Source: Torreya grandis
Taxonomy: Eukaryota; Streptophyta; Pinopsida; Cupressales; Taxaceae
Direction: 5' to 3'
Assembly (NCBI GenBank): GCA_037957365.1
Contig: JARHVA010003527.1
Coordinates: 1,216,501 to 1,280,500 of the forward strand
Length of the DNA stretch: 64,000 nt
Shown piece after piece: positions 36,301 to 47,859 of the stretch. Position 1 is the first letter of the stretch, and every line of letters starts with the position of its first letter. A model generated the notes under the pieces. That model searched no databases, was not told the DNA's origin, and was given only the letters and a program-made list of their open reading frames with translations. Both the position numbers and the translations under genes were made by a program.

Positions 36301-37915
36301 TATTTATTAATAATTTTTAAAATATTTTTCACCTCCTAGTGAACATAATATTATGATTTCAACTTACTCATATTATCTTATTGATCATCAATGAGACTTT
36401 ATATGTTGAATGTATCGACAAGAGTTTGATTCACTAATTTCAACATAAGTGACTAGATTGCCATTCTTAATTTTCAAATTTCTAAGCTTCCTTTGAATAA
36501 TTTTTTTGATTGTGACACTTATTATTCATTGTAAGATCAAAAAACTCATGACTAATCCATAAGTCTTAAAAAAACCTATGAACATGCCAATTGAATCTAT
36601 GTCAATACATGGGTATTAAAAGTCTATTTTAGACTTTACCCATAAGAGGTCACTCCTATTTGGTTCATTTATTTCAAGTGATTCAGTATACCATTATAAT
36701 TATTTCATAAGCTACATGACTTTAATATTTTACTAATTCCTTCTTATAAAAATGATGTGTACAACCTGAAACCAACCCTTTCAATTAAATTAGATATTGA
36801 ATTTCCTTCCTGGTGATAAAAAAAATTGTCTTATTATTAAATGATTTCAAATAACTCTCCATGACTTCTCAATTATATCCATTAAGATATCAATGAACCC
36901 TTTTTGGGATCATTTAATTTAAGTCAATAATTTTTCCTATGTTTTTTACTCCATTTTTAGTTTTGATGGCTAAATCAATTATTAATCATTTATTAGTCAG
37001 AATTCATAATTTGGTCTTACTTTTCAAAATATCAAGACATTAGGTGAAATTAACCCTAATATTCCTAAAAATTATAAAACTACATTGAATCATAATATTT
37101 TAATGAATTTAACTCTAAATAATACATTTATTATAAGTGGAGTCATATTAAGGATAATAAAAACTCAACTTAGTTTATATTTATTAATGGAATCACCCCA
37201 TAGTATTATTCATTTACAAAGTGAATTATAAATCATAAAATTAGAACAACATTAATATAATATAAAAATAAGATTTTAATCAGGCTAAAAGACAATTTCC
37301 CATTAAAATTTGAACCCATTAATTTAATTCCCTATCCACTAATTCAAAAAGTAGTTCTTTGTTTACACTCGATATGAATTGACTATCAAATGTCCACTTA
37401 GATCATCAAAATCAATATTTATAATCATTTAACTAACTATTATTCTTCAGGAATTCATATGGATATGTGTAGGCATGCATTGAACCTTGAATTAATTATA
37501 AATACATAGATATCCTTTTATAAGATTTAACCTATTCATTATAAAAATAGTGCACACAAGACATCATCTCATATTTTTAACTCATAGTTCCATCATGACT
37601 TAATTTCATAGTGAATCTATAATTAATTAGCCCATTGTTCATACATTTTCACCATTGATTCTAAATCAAATAAAAATATAAGCCCATTTGATCAAACTAA
37701 TCTAAATACTTCTTATTTGAAAATAACAATTCCTTTTCCAAATAGTACATTAGCAATAAATCTAGTTTAAAGTCTTATATAAATAGATCCAAGATCAACA
37801 CTTACACAATTTAATTTTTCCTTTATTTTTTCATATATCAACAAGGAAAAAACTTAATTTTATCCCAACTAATGTAAGAAATTTATACATATGAATTAAA
37901 TAATTTATTTTTATT
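33301..37915. other. AT-rich stretch without recognisable gene
   Basis: Very AT-rich sequence with no frame I would call coding. A weak coding-like segment near 34,540-34,700 (EAQLENLNQGDAQ) may be a gag remnant. I see no LTR pair, tandem repeat or RNA gene. It is the target region into which the LINE inserted. Confidence 0.6.
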
Positions 37916-37937
37916 AATAAATAACATTTCTATTATT
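37916..37937 (+). repeat. Target-site duplication of the LINE, left copy
   Basis: The 22 bases starting AATAAATAACATTT match 45,296-45,317 with a single mismatch. A few bases may belong to the LINE's A-rich tail rather than to the duplication. Confidence 0.85.
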
Positions 37938-37975
37938 TATTTCTTGGAAAATATAGGTGAAACCTAGAAGGAGCA

Positions 37976-39325
37976 ATGGAGAAAGGAAGATCAAATAAAA
38001 ATCATAAAACCTTAACATTTTTAGTAGTTCTAGGACATTAACAACCTAAAAAAAGAGCTCAAGTGTCATTCTGGGATGTTCATCTAACTAAGAAATGGAT
38101 CAGTTTCTTGATCTAAACTAGAATAAAAGAAGGGGAGAAGTAGCCTCTATCTATCTCAAGGATGAATTTAGAGATCCTGGTAGGTGTACCTACCCTCATG
38201 GATGGTTTTCATGGAGGGAGTGGATCTCCTTTTATAACAATAGCCCCAAACCAGTTTGAGTAAAATTTTCTTGAACAAGGTGGTCCCTCAAATGAAAACC
38301 CTTATAGGGAGAGTTTGAAAATTAATGAAGATACTGAGTTCATTTGGGAGACTATGGATCTCAATCAGCCATTTCTCACCTAGAATTATAATCCTTGTTT
38401 GGTAAGTTTACAAGTAAATGGTAGGCTATTAGGTAGATCAAAGACTAGATAGCTACAAATTGGAGAATCTTGAGATGAAATTTCTACCTAAAGTGTTTTT
38501 TCAGTAATTTTCCATAACCAAGTCACAATGTGGTTCTTCAAAAACCCTTTTGGGTAATTCATGGGGTGGGTCTCTAGTTATAACCCTAGAATCCAAACTT
38601 TGATGCTACCATAGAAAAATCAAGAAATCTTATTCCTTGGGTTAGGTTTTATGGTCTCCCAATGGAATACTAGAGTAAAGAATGTTTTACATCATTGGGA
38701 AATCTGTTGGGCTCATGTGTGGAAATATATAAAAAAATTGACGAAGGCTACTTAGCATCCTATGTTAGGATTAGGGTTCTATTAAATCTATCTAAAGTAG
38801 TTTTAGATAAAATCTTGAGGTAAAATCTAGAAATAATATATGGATATCAAAAATATCCCCTTCAAGTGTTTTAAGTGTAGGAAAGTAGGGCATATCTAAA
38901 AACATTGAACTAATAAATGTGGTATGAATCCTTCAATCCCTACTGAACATTCAAACCATGAAAGAATGTTATCCTCCCTTCCTTATTATGAAAAAAATAT
39001 AGGGGTATTTTGGGCTAAAAATCCTTAGGATCTTAAGAAAAATAAAGGAACTTTAGACTCATCAATCTTAGCTAAATAAATTCCATCTCCCTCTCAGCCT
39101 TTAATGGAGGTTTCTCCATCCTCTCTGACATCTCCCTTATTAGAATGCCCTTCCTATAGAAATAAAAAGGTTGATATTCCAATAATGGAAGAACTATTGG
39201 AGAATCTAGGCATGAAATATGTTTTATCTTCAAATGCTATGATCAAAGGATGTGATTTCATCTCAAAACAATCTCAATACATCAAAGAAATTATCCAACA
39301 TTTGGGAGGAAATATAGAAAAATAA
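37976..39325 (+). pseudogene. LINE ORF1, nucleic-acid-binding protein with CCHC knuckle
   Basis: The likely start is the ATG near 37,976 (MEKGRSNKNHKT). The middle contains VNGRLLGRSKTR and, near 38,640-38,820, RFYGLPMEY, LGNLLGS, YVRIRVLLNLSKVVLDKIL. This is the pattern of plant LINE ORF1 proteins with a DUF4283-like domain. A CCHC knuckle follows at 38,866-38,910 (KCFKCRKVGHI-KH), its last Cys replaced by a TGA stop. The tail stays open in one frame at 39,104-39,325 (MEVSPSSLTSPLLE...). The protein would coat LINE RNA. Confidence 0.75.
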
Positions 39326-39627
39326 AATGCCTCTCCCAACAAGGAGGGTACAAAATAGGAGGATAATCTGACAAATGAAGGTCTTCAAAGTTATTGGAAT
39401 ATTGAAGAGTTAGAATCTAAAGAAGAACTCTAGTCTAGAGAAGAACTATCCATCATGAAGAAGCATAAGAATTAGAACAAGCTTGATTGTGGTAAGGGTC
39501 TAAGATGAGGTAGGAAAGAAAAGCATGAAATTGTGGTGGATTAGATTTCCTATGGTAAATAAGGTATGTTGATTAAATTATATACTTCTAAAATCTAAGA
39601 GGTGAAAGGCCTCCCACAGAATCCATG

Positions 39628-40900
39628 AAAACTATATCTTGGAATGTTAAGGGTTATAACACCCCTACAAAAGGCATGTAGTAAAATGCATCTTGTCCTC
39701 TGAATGTCTTAATGTAGTGTTATTACAATAAACCAAATTAAATGTAGAGGAAGCTCACTCCTTGCTACATCTAGGCTAGAAAAGTTAGAGTGGGTCTTTT
39801 ATAGAAGTTTTTGGGGCCTCGAGAGGATTGGCTATTCTCTAGGTGCCATATAAAGTTAAGGTGGAAATTCTCAAATCTAGTTCTCATTGACAATTCTATC
39901 AAATCTCTTGCATCCTTTTTGATGTCATTTTTTTCTTGTGTAATGTATATGGTCCTAACGAACAACATGCTAAGATTCAACTATGGGTATAACTCATAGA
40001 CCTTTATGGTCATTATGTGAATTCTAAGTTCATCTTCTGGGGGGAATTTAACACCATTATTCATCAAATAGAAATGATTGGGGGTTATTGGTTGGGTCTT
40101 TTAGGGAACTATGATTTTGCTCATTTCATTGCTAGTAATGAACTTTTAGACTTGCATCCTAAAAATGGGTCTTTTACTTAGAGTAATAAAAGAATTGGTA
40201 ACCAAAATATTCATGAATGATTGGACAAATTTCTTATGTCTAGCTCATGGATGGTAAAAAATTGGTTGACAGATTATTTCCTATTTTCCTTTATGGGTTC
40301 TAGTCATCTTCCAATTGTGCTTTTTATCTCAATGGATAATCCTTCTCCTCACTGTCCTTTCAAATGGGAAAATATGTGGCTCAAGGATTGATCTCTTTAT
40401 GGGCTTTTGGAAAATTGGTGGAAGAAATGCTATATAAATTCTCATTCTCTTATGTTTTTGATTACCAAAAAACTCTAATTTATCAAAGGTAAACTAAGAG
40501 AGTGGAATATCAATTTCTTTAAAAATATTTTTTAGGACAAAGTTAGAGTGGAAGTAGATTTGGTTAATTTGAGTCACTTTGTGTTTTAAGATGGAATGGA
40601 TCGGGTTTCTTATTAGAAAGAGAAAGCTCCACTGGTAGAATATGAAGAATTACTTTTAAGGGAAGAAATATTTTGGAGGTAAAAATCTAGGATGGAATGG
40701 TTAAAATAAGGAAATAGTAATTTTGCCTTTTTTCATAAATCAGTTAAGACTAAAAAAAACTTCACTCACATTTCTCAAATTTATTTGTCTCATGGTAATA
40801 TTTTGACTAGTGTCCCAAAAATTAGAAATGCAATCATTAGCATTTTTGAGGATATCCTCAATAATGTTATTTTTCATAATTTTCAAGCATAGAACCATAA
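39628..40900 (+). pseudogene. LINE ORF2, apurinic-type endonuclease domain
   Basis: ORF2 appears to start at MKTISWNVKGYNTP (39,628), the classic N-terminus of plant L1 ORF2 endonucleases. Later pieces such as GPREDWLFSRC and the segment near 40,150 (NGSFT-SNKRIGN) resemble the remainder of the domain but the frame is broken many times. The enzyme nicks target DNA to start target-primed reverse transcription. Confidence 0.7.
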
Positions 40901-40959
40901 CCTCTTCTTCATTATAAGGTTGGTCTCTCTAAAAGATAATGGAAATATCTTGGCCCACT

Positions 40960-42110
40960 TCTATTTTAAGGAAGTAAAAATGACAATTTTCTCAATGGAA
41001 AAGGATAAGGCCCCTAGTCATGATGGTTTTCCAACTGATTTATTCCAATCTTTCTAGGAAATTATGGTAGAGGATGTCTTTTGATGGTGAAAGGATATAG
41101 AAAAGGAAATAAAGTTCTCACTAATCTGAATGTCACTCTTGTCTCCCTCTTCCTTAAAGGTGATTGAAAAGAATCCTTTAATGATTTTAGACCCATCTCC
41201 TTGTGAAAAATGATTGAAAATATCATTGCTAAAGCTATGGATCTATAACTCATAAATTTACTAAAGATATTAATTTTAAAAGAATAGGTAGGGTTCATCC
41301 CGGGTAGGAACATTTAAGGAGTCATTATTGCTCATGAAATCATTCATTCCCTCTCAGTCTTACATAGGAAAGGTATATTGTTGAAATTAGATACAAGTAA
41401 AGCATATTATAGAGTCAATTGGCATTTTATTATTAAAGTTTTAAAGAAATTTGGATTTTGTAAAAAATAGTGTGACTAGATATTTAGCTGCATATCTAGT
41501 CCCAAATTTTCCATTCTAGTGAATAAAAGTTTGATGGGTTTCTTTCAAGCATCTATAGGTCTTTAGCAAGGTGATCCTTTATCTTCGTTTATTTTTATTT
41601 TAATGTCTAACGTTTTATTTAGAGTGGTGTCTAAGGATGAGGAGGGTACTTTGAACATGGTATCTAAGTCTCCACTGGTTTGGAAAATTTAACACACCAA
41701 CAGTTTGCTGATGACACCGTTATTTTCAGTTAAGATTTAGTATGAGAAGCTCAGAGCTTCAAGAAAATTCTCTCTAGTTGTGAAGCAACATCTAGTCAAA
41801 TGGTGAATACAATAAAATAAAATAAAAATTTCTTAAATTTTTCTAAATAGATCCAACAAGCAACATCTCCAGTATTGATTTTTAATATTGGTAAGCTTCT
41901 ATATAAATATTTGGGAGTGCCACTATTCTCTGACAACTCATGCTCAATTCATTGGGAGGGTTTGGTTCAAGATTTTAAGAAAAGGATAGCCTCATGGAAA
42001 GGTAAATGGATTTCTTTGGCTAGACATATTACACTCATCAAATCAGTACTCAATGCTTTTCCAATTTACTATTTTTAAGTCCTTCAACATCTAGGCCATG
42101 TTATTAGAGA
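40960..42110 (+). pseudogene. LINE ORF2, reverse transcriptase domain
   Basis: RT blocks appear in order across frames: MEKDKAPSHDGFPTDLFQSF near 41,000, NDFRPISLCKMIENIIAKA near 41,180, VGFIPGRNI near 41,290, LLKLDTSKAYYRVNWHFI near 41,385, QGDPLSSFIFIL near 41,575, and QFADDTV at 41,701-41,721, the catalytic FADD box. After it a frame is open at 41,875-42,078 (LLYKYLGVPLFSDNS, ISLARHITLIKSVLNAFPIY), which is the thumb/connection part. The order and wording are those of plant L1 elements. Confidence 0.92.
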
Positions 42111-43369
42111 GTTAAATCAAAATATGAAGAACTTATTATGGTAAGGAATGCGTAATAAAAAATATATACCATTGATGAAATGGGAAAGGGTGTGTAAAAT
42201 AAATAAAATGGGTGGTGTGGGAGTTAAAAATTTAAACCTTCAAAATCAAGTGCTGGGTGTAAAACTTGTCTGGCTTATGGTGTCCAAATTAGAGGCCTTA
42301 TGGGTCAAAGTGTTGTGAAGTAAATATTTAGACTTAAATGACATATGGATATTTATTTCTATTATTAATCCTCCCTAAGGCTCTCAGTTATGGAATTTTA
42401 TACTTAATTTCAAATCCATTATAGTGAATCATGTTTCTTGGACCATTAACAATACAGGACTACTATATTCTGGGATGATTCTTGGAATGACCATAAACCC
42501 CTAGCTAAGATTCAAGAATTGAGGGATGCTAAGCATATTCTATCTTCAGCTTGGGGATCTTTGGTTGTAGATTATTTCACACCTTAGGATAATTTAAGAC
42601 TATCTTACTAGGTGTGGAAAGACCTCAAGGGGTTAGGTATTTTGAAGGATCAAATTATTTATCTCACTGAATGTTTGAAATTGACAAAAAATTTCCCAAA
42701 AGAAGAAGCTGATAAGTTACATTGGATTGGGGATAAGTTGGGTAGTTATAAGGTTATTCTTAGGTACAAAATGGCCAATTCCATGGATAAATTAATGTCT
42801 TGAACCAATTTTATATGTTGGGATAAATATGGTTTATATATATATGGGGCTTTGCATGGCTAGTGGTTCAAGATAAAATCTTGACCCAAGATAGGCTCTT
42901 AAAGACGGGTGTCTATGGTTTATTATGCTGTATTATCTATAAATCCAATGAATAAATGACAACCCATTTACTATTATTATGCCCTTTAGTGAATTTTTGT
43001 TGGAAATAGCTCTACACCAAACTAGAATGGTCTTGAGCCTGACCCCCAACAATTCTAGTGGCTTTCTCCTGATGGCCAATTAGGTATGTTAAATATTCCC
43101 TATTTAGATTATGGAATACCAATTTGGCTCTTTAGATCTCATCTTTATAGAAGGAAATAAACTCCTACATCTTTAAAGGTAAGGAAAGTCTCTTCTTAAG
43201 ATCCTCATAGTTATTAAGATTGTGATTTTAGAGGTCATTACTTCTCAAGTTAAGAGAGGTAAAGGATTTATTTCTAGTTGGGACATGAGGATGGTAGTGA
43301 AATGGAACCTGATCTCCATCCCCATATTAATGGGTCAATATTTATTAGTAATAAGGATATAATAAGGAA

Positions 43370-43830
43370 GTAAAAATGGACTCCTCCTCTGGGGTGGTTT
43401 AAACTCAACTTTGATGGTGTTGCTCAGGGAAACCCAAGTGCATCTGGGGTGGGTTGTATTATTTGATATTGTTGTGGATCTATGATCCACACCATGTTTA
43501 GGAAAATTTATGATGGGTCCAATAATGAAGTGTAAACCTAAGAACTAGTGACCGGCATTGAATTGGCCATTTAGTGTGAGATTCTGAATTTGATTGTTAA
43601 AGGTGATTCCCAAATGGTCATCTTAGCATTAAGAAAAAAGAGGCTAATTTGTGGCACCTTGAGAATATTTTAAAGAATACTTGGAGGAACCTAGATGTTT
43701 TTTCTTTGGTGGAGTAGAAGCATTGTTTTTAAGAGGCAAATTTAGTTGTGAAATTATTGGTAAACTATAAAATTGATCAAGCTAAGGTGTGTCATATAGA
43801 TAATGTCAGGGATGCATGAGAAGATTTCCC
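43370..43830 (+). pseudogene. LINE ORF2, C-terminal RNase H domain
   Basis: The frame reads GWFKLNFDGVAQGNPSASGV near 43,395, then ELVTGIELA near 43,545 and LIVKGDSQMVILALRK near 43,595, ending near EANLVVKLLVN at 43,735. The D, E and D of the RNase H active site are visible (FDG, IEL, GDS). The final active-site Asp region is changed. This domain type (RVT_3-like) occurs in some plant L1 LINEs. Confidence 0.82.
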
Positions 43831-44199
43831 TCTGCATCAATGATTGATCTCAGTTAACCCTTTCTTTGATATATATTTTGTATTATTTTGATTTAAAAAT
43901 CAATTTCAAATTCTCTATCTATTTAAGCAGTGATCTATCTTTAGCGAAGGGGGTGTTTTTTAAATATTTTGGGCTTTACAATCTAGAACCACCTTTCATC
44001 ATTACACGGTGCACTTGGTGTTTGTGAAGGGATTCAAATGGTAGATTGGATTTAATGAAGTATATAGGTTATTATTGTCTAGATGGATGACATCTCATGT
44101 TATTAATGAAAATAAAAGTTTCCCTCATACCTCTTTAAGTTTACTATCACCTTATTTTTCAAGCCTTGTGCTCATGGTTTAGAATTTGCAATGTGTTTT

Positions 44200-45063
44200 G
44201 TTGTGTTCGATTAGGTGCAACATGGAGAGTATGAAGAAGATAACATTAGTAACTGCATGAATTTATGGTGATAATGATGTCTAAGAAATGGAATTTGATG
44301 AAAAAATATCTTGTGCTCACCTCAAAAATATCTTTTAAATACCAATAAAATAAATGTAGGATGTAATTCTAGACATACTAGGTTAAGATTTTATGGAAAA
44401 GGGGGTGAAAAATAGGGTAAATTCTAAATTTATGTCAATTTTTTATTTGAATATTATGTTTTTGGTATTTGACACTAAATTTATGGTGAAATTAGTGGTC
44501 TTTTATATCCATCCAGAGTTTCATGTTGGTCTGGTAAAGAATATTCTATTACATGACCTATCTCCTCTTCCAAATCTGCCATTCTTTAGGTGGGATGGCT
44601 TAGGATTGGTTCTAGATTCTACCTTTAGGGATTTTGAGTTTAGATTTATGATACTCTTAGTTTTTATGAAGGATTTTCAAAATAAGGTAATCTTATCAGA
44701 TATGAAAATTGGGAAATTAATTTCTTTTCCATTTATGTCATAGTTAAAAATCCTAATTCTAGAGTTGGTTTGGTTATGGGATTATCGACACAAGTAGAGG
44801 CAATTAAAAAAATAGTAATATGGGTACTAAAAGGCAATGTGGTAGCATCATTATGGTATAACACTATGTTTGTAGAGGAAATGGGCTCTAAAATAATGGA
44901 GGGCATCATTCACTTAGTGCCATCTTCATCTAGGGGTAAAGATCTATTGAAACGTATCATTGAAGAATTTTATATTAGGAAAGAGGAACCTATTGGTGAT
45001 GGATGGGAAATAGTGCTCCTAATTGATATAGACAATGAGGTCCTAGTAGGTGTAAATATCTAA
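44200..45063 (+). pseudogene. LINE extra coding segment downstream of RNase H, function unknown
   Basis: Between the RNase H domain and the 3' UTR are two long open stretches: 44,393-44,743 (116 codons) and 44,770-45,063 (97 codons), in different frames. Around 44,700-44,780 the second frame extends upstream as YVIVKNPNSRVGLVMGLS, so a frameshift probably joins them. The last part reads like a real soluble protein (IVIWVLKGNVVASLW, GKDLLKRIIEEFYIRK, DGWEIVLLIDIDNEVLVGV) and stops 230 bp before the element end. It lies inside the target duplications and belongs to this LINE. I recognise no domain. It could be a second ORF2-like extension, a captured host exon or a nested insertion. Confidence 0.5.
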
Positions 45064-45295
45064 AGCTAGTTGGTTTCAAATCCTAGTCTTGTATGATTTG
45101 TTAGTTTTTGGTTCCTTTCTGTTTTCTATTTTTGGGTTATTTTATAGTGTATGTTCATATAGGGCTCTAAATTTATTATTGTAATTGGTGATTGCTTTTT
45201 ATTTTTCTAGTATTTTGGTTGGCTTTGTGTCGTACTCTATAAAATTCTTACTTTGTGGGCTAGGGGCCATTTACAAACCCTGTAATGATCTAAAA
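45064..45295 (+). other. LINE 3' untranslated region and A-rich tail
   Basis: T-rich, non-coding sequence ends GGGGCCATTTACAAACCC, then TGTAATGATC and an A-rich tail. It resembles the 3' ends of plant L1 elements and abuts the right target duplication. Confidence 0.75.
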
Positions 45296-45317
45296 AATAA
45301 ATAACATTTATATTATT
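45296..45317 (+). repeat. Target-site duplication of the LINE, right copy
   Basis: It matches 37,916-37,937 except for one base (A for C after ACATTT). Confidence 0.85.
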
Positions 45318-47552
45318 GAGTTGGTTATACAACTGATATAATATGACCATTAAGTTTATTTAACCAACATATATTTATTGTTGTATAATAAAGTATGAAA
45401 GTATTTATAATGACTTTCAAATTTACCAATATCATTTAATGAACCATATCAAAATAACAAGTTAAATCCCCCTTAATATCATTAGAGGGTCCATTCTAAA
45501 TACATAACATTTTCCTTCATCATCACTCACCAAGAAGGATCACGATAAGTCATTTAGAAATAACAACAAGATGACAGTAGAAAAAAACCCTATAGTTACA
45601 CATGTAAGGATAAGCCATATAAGAATAAATAATCCTTTGTTCACCCCACCCCACCTCCCCCAAACATTCTCACCAATGTGAACTCTAACTGCACTCACAA
45701 TAGGGTTTACATACCCACTGTTGTGGGATTAAGGCCTAATGTAGTTATTTAAAAGTCTATGTTTTTGTATTCAAGTGAATTGTGTATAAAATCACTATTA
45801 TTAAATATATATTAAATTGATCCCAAGTCATATATCCTATGATTTATAAGATTGGTTTCATGTACTTGTGATTATAAATACACACTAACCATATTGATAG
45901 TCCTTGATGAATATACACAGAAACTTACATGAACATAAGTCTCACACATCACCACCAAAGTTTAGCTACATGATTAGTTATTTATGGAATTATAAATATC
46001 TTAACATCATATATGAACATGAAATTATAAATACTAATAACATATAAAATTATATAATACATTCTAGTCTATAAAACAATCTTTAGAAATCGTTTATGTA
46101 GGTCAACAAATAATTGTTCCAATTTCCATGGTAAAACAAATTCAAATATCACTTTTTATTATTAAAAGTCAAACCCACAAGTCATATCCTATTCATTTCC
46201 TATTCTCTAATATAAAGATAAAAATATATATATTGATATCCATAGAGGATTTGAGTAATAAGTCAACAACAATCAAAGTTTATTTACAATACAATATTTA
46301 TAAGTTTTATAAACAATAGCCTACTTTTTCAATAATTCATAGAAAAACAAAGAATTATTCATAAATCCAAACACAAGTAAGAGTAAGAAAATAATATATT
46401 TTATGTTCTCTACAGCCATATCAACCTCCAAAGGAGCTTAGAAACTTAAAAAAACATCAAGTTTAAAACTTCATTATCAACTCATATTAGTCATACCAGA
46501 CACACTAGGTTTTCCTTATAAGTAATACTTTATGTTCAGATCACCTTCAAAACAACCAAGATAAGAATATGATCTATTTAAATCTAATCTTGGAAGTCCA
46601 CATAATCAATCAGGTTTAAAAACACATCCCAAAAAAACCCACTATTTTTATATATCTTTATGTTTTACTCCTTTATATATGGTAAAGAAAGAATTCAAGA
46701 TATTATTATCTACCTTTGGTATTATTATCTAAGGAATATGTACACTAACCACTTGCATGTATGAACATGCCACATGGAAAGAGATCATGATTATTTTTTT
46801 TTAGCATTTATCGTACATGATTATTACAAAGTTAATTTATTTTTAGTTGGGATTAGGTACATGGAATATTAAGCAACAAAATATAGGTTTACATACCTAG
46901 ATGCCAAGTATAGACTTCATAGTTAAAACAATATAGCTTTCAGGATTATATATTCCTATGGATTATAGTATAATGGGTTAAATAGTGTTAGATAGTGCTG
47001 GATAAGTAATTATTAATATTGTATTTGGGCCCTTTTTGAGTAAATCTTTAGATTTTTGGATGGAAAGTGTAATGAGTTTTCATGATCTAAAGATTGTAAG
47101 TTGAATTATTATTTGATAGTTAATATGATAGTTTTATGCTTCTTATATGAGATATATATTTTTGGTAATGTTATGTGTCACACGAATATCTTGTATGAAT
47201 TTGGGTTTGTCTTCTAATTGGTATTATATGCCCTTTCTAAAGTTGAGTAATATTACATCATAACCTCATGAATTGATACTCTTTAGTTGTAAATGTTTGT
47301 GAACTACTTCTATTAGTTATAAATATTAGTATATTAATGAATATCCAAAAGGTATTTTATTTGAAAGTTTGATAGCTATGTCAACATATTTGAGTTTACC
47401 ATGAATTATCCGTAAAAGTAGATAGTTCATAAGATTAGTCCTGATTGGATAAACCTCTACGATCCTAGGATAAAATTTGAATACCGAGTAATAATTTTAC
47501 TTTTCCCACAAGATCTCCTTTAAAATTACAAGACTTATCCATGTAACTATCA
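45318..47552 (+). repeat. AT-rich stretch, probably including the 5' LTR of element E
   Basis: No gene is seen. The right edge is set by CA (47,551-47,552) followed after five bases by TGGTGAACC, the arrangement seen at the LTR and primer site of element B. I could not find a matching 3' LTR in the window, so the LTR call is inference. A C-rich run lies near 45,645-45,664. Confidence 0.35.
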
Positions 47553-47557
47553 TGTTT

Positions 47558-47565
47558 TGGTGAAC
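47558..47565 (+). promoter_or_regulatory. Putative primer-binding site of element E
   Basis: TGGTGAAC, then CTAGGAACC, lies five bases after a CA end. It resembles TGGTGGGACCC of element B and stands 0.3 kb before the coding relic. Confidence 0.35.
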
Positions 47566-47859
47566 CTAGGAACCTATGCTAATAATGGTGCAGTGATCAT
47601 GGAAATTACTATTTAGTATATCTAAGGTGGTTGCCTAGTCAAAGAGATGTAGAATGTTAGCTAGATTAGAAAATAGCCAATGTAGCACAGAAATAAATTT
47701 AGAGAATATGGTGTTCTTAAAAATAGATTATGAAAGAACATATTTATTATGAAATTTATGAGATATTATGGTGTGAATTACGTAGATTTCTAGCTAACTA
47801 GTTGGCTCATATAAAAAATCATTAGTGTAGATCATGTGACTGCTAATATTATGTGGTTT

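Larger units (their letters stand above)
37938..45295 (+). mobile_element. Full-length L1-type LINE with RNase H
   Basis: A 7.36-kb unit on the plus strand, bounded by a 22-bp target duplication with one mismatch and ending in an A-rich tail (TAAAAAATAAATAA). In order it contains ORF1 with a CCHC knuckle, ORF2 with endonuclease, RT and RNase H domains, a further coding-like segment, and a 3' UTR. It is broken by many stops and frameshifts, so it is inactive. L1-clade plant LINEs with an RNase H domain are a known group. Confidence 0.9.

Noticed and set aside
36600..37250. Possible inverted copy of the repeat C LTR
   Set aside because: Only short AT-rich phrases match; similarity is not above what base composition would give by eye.
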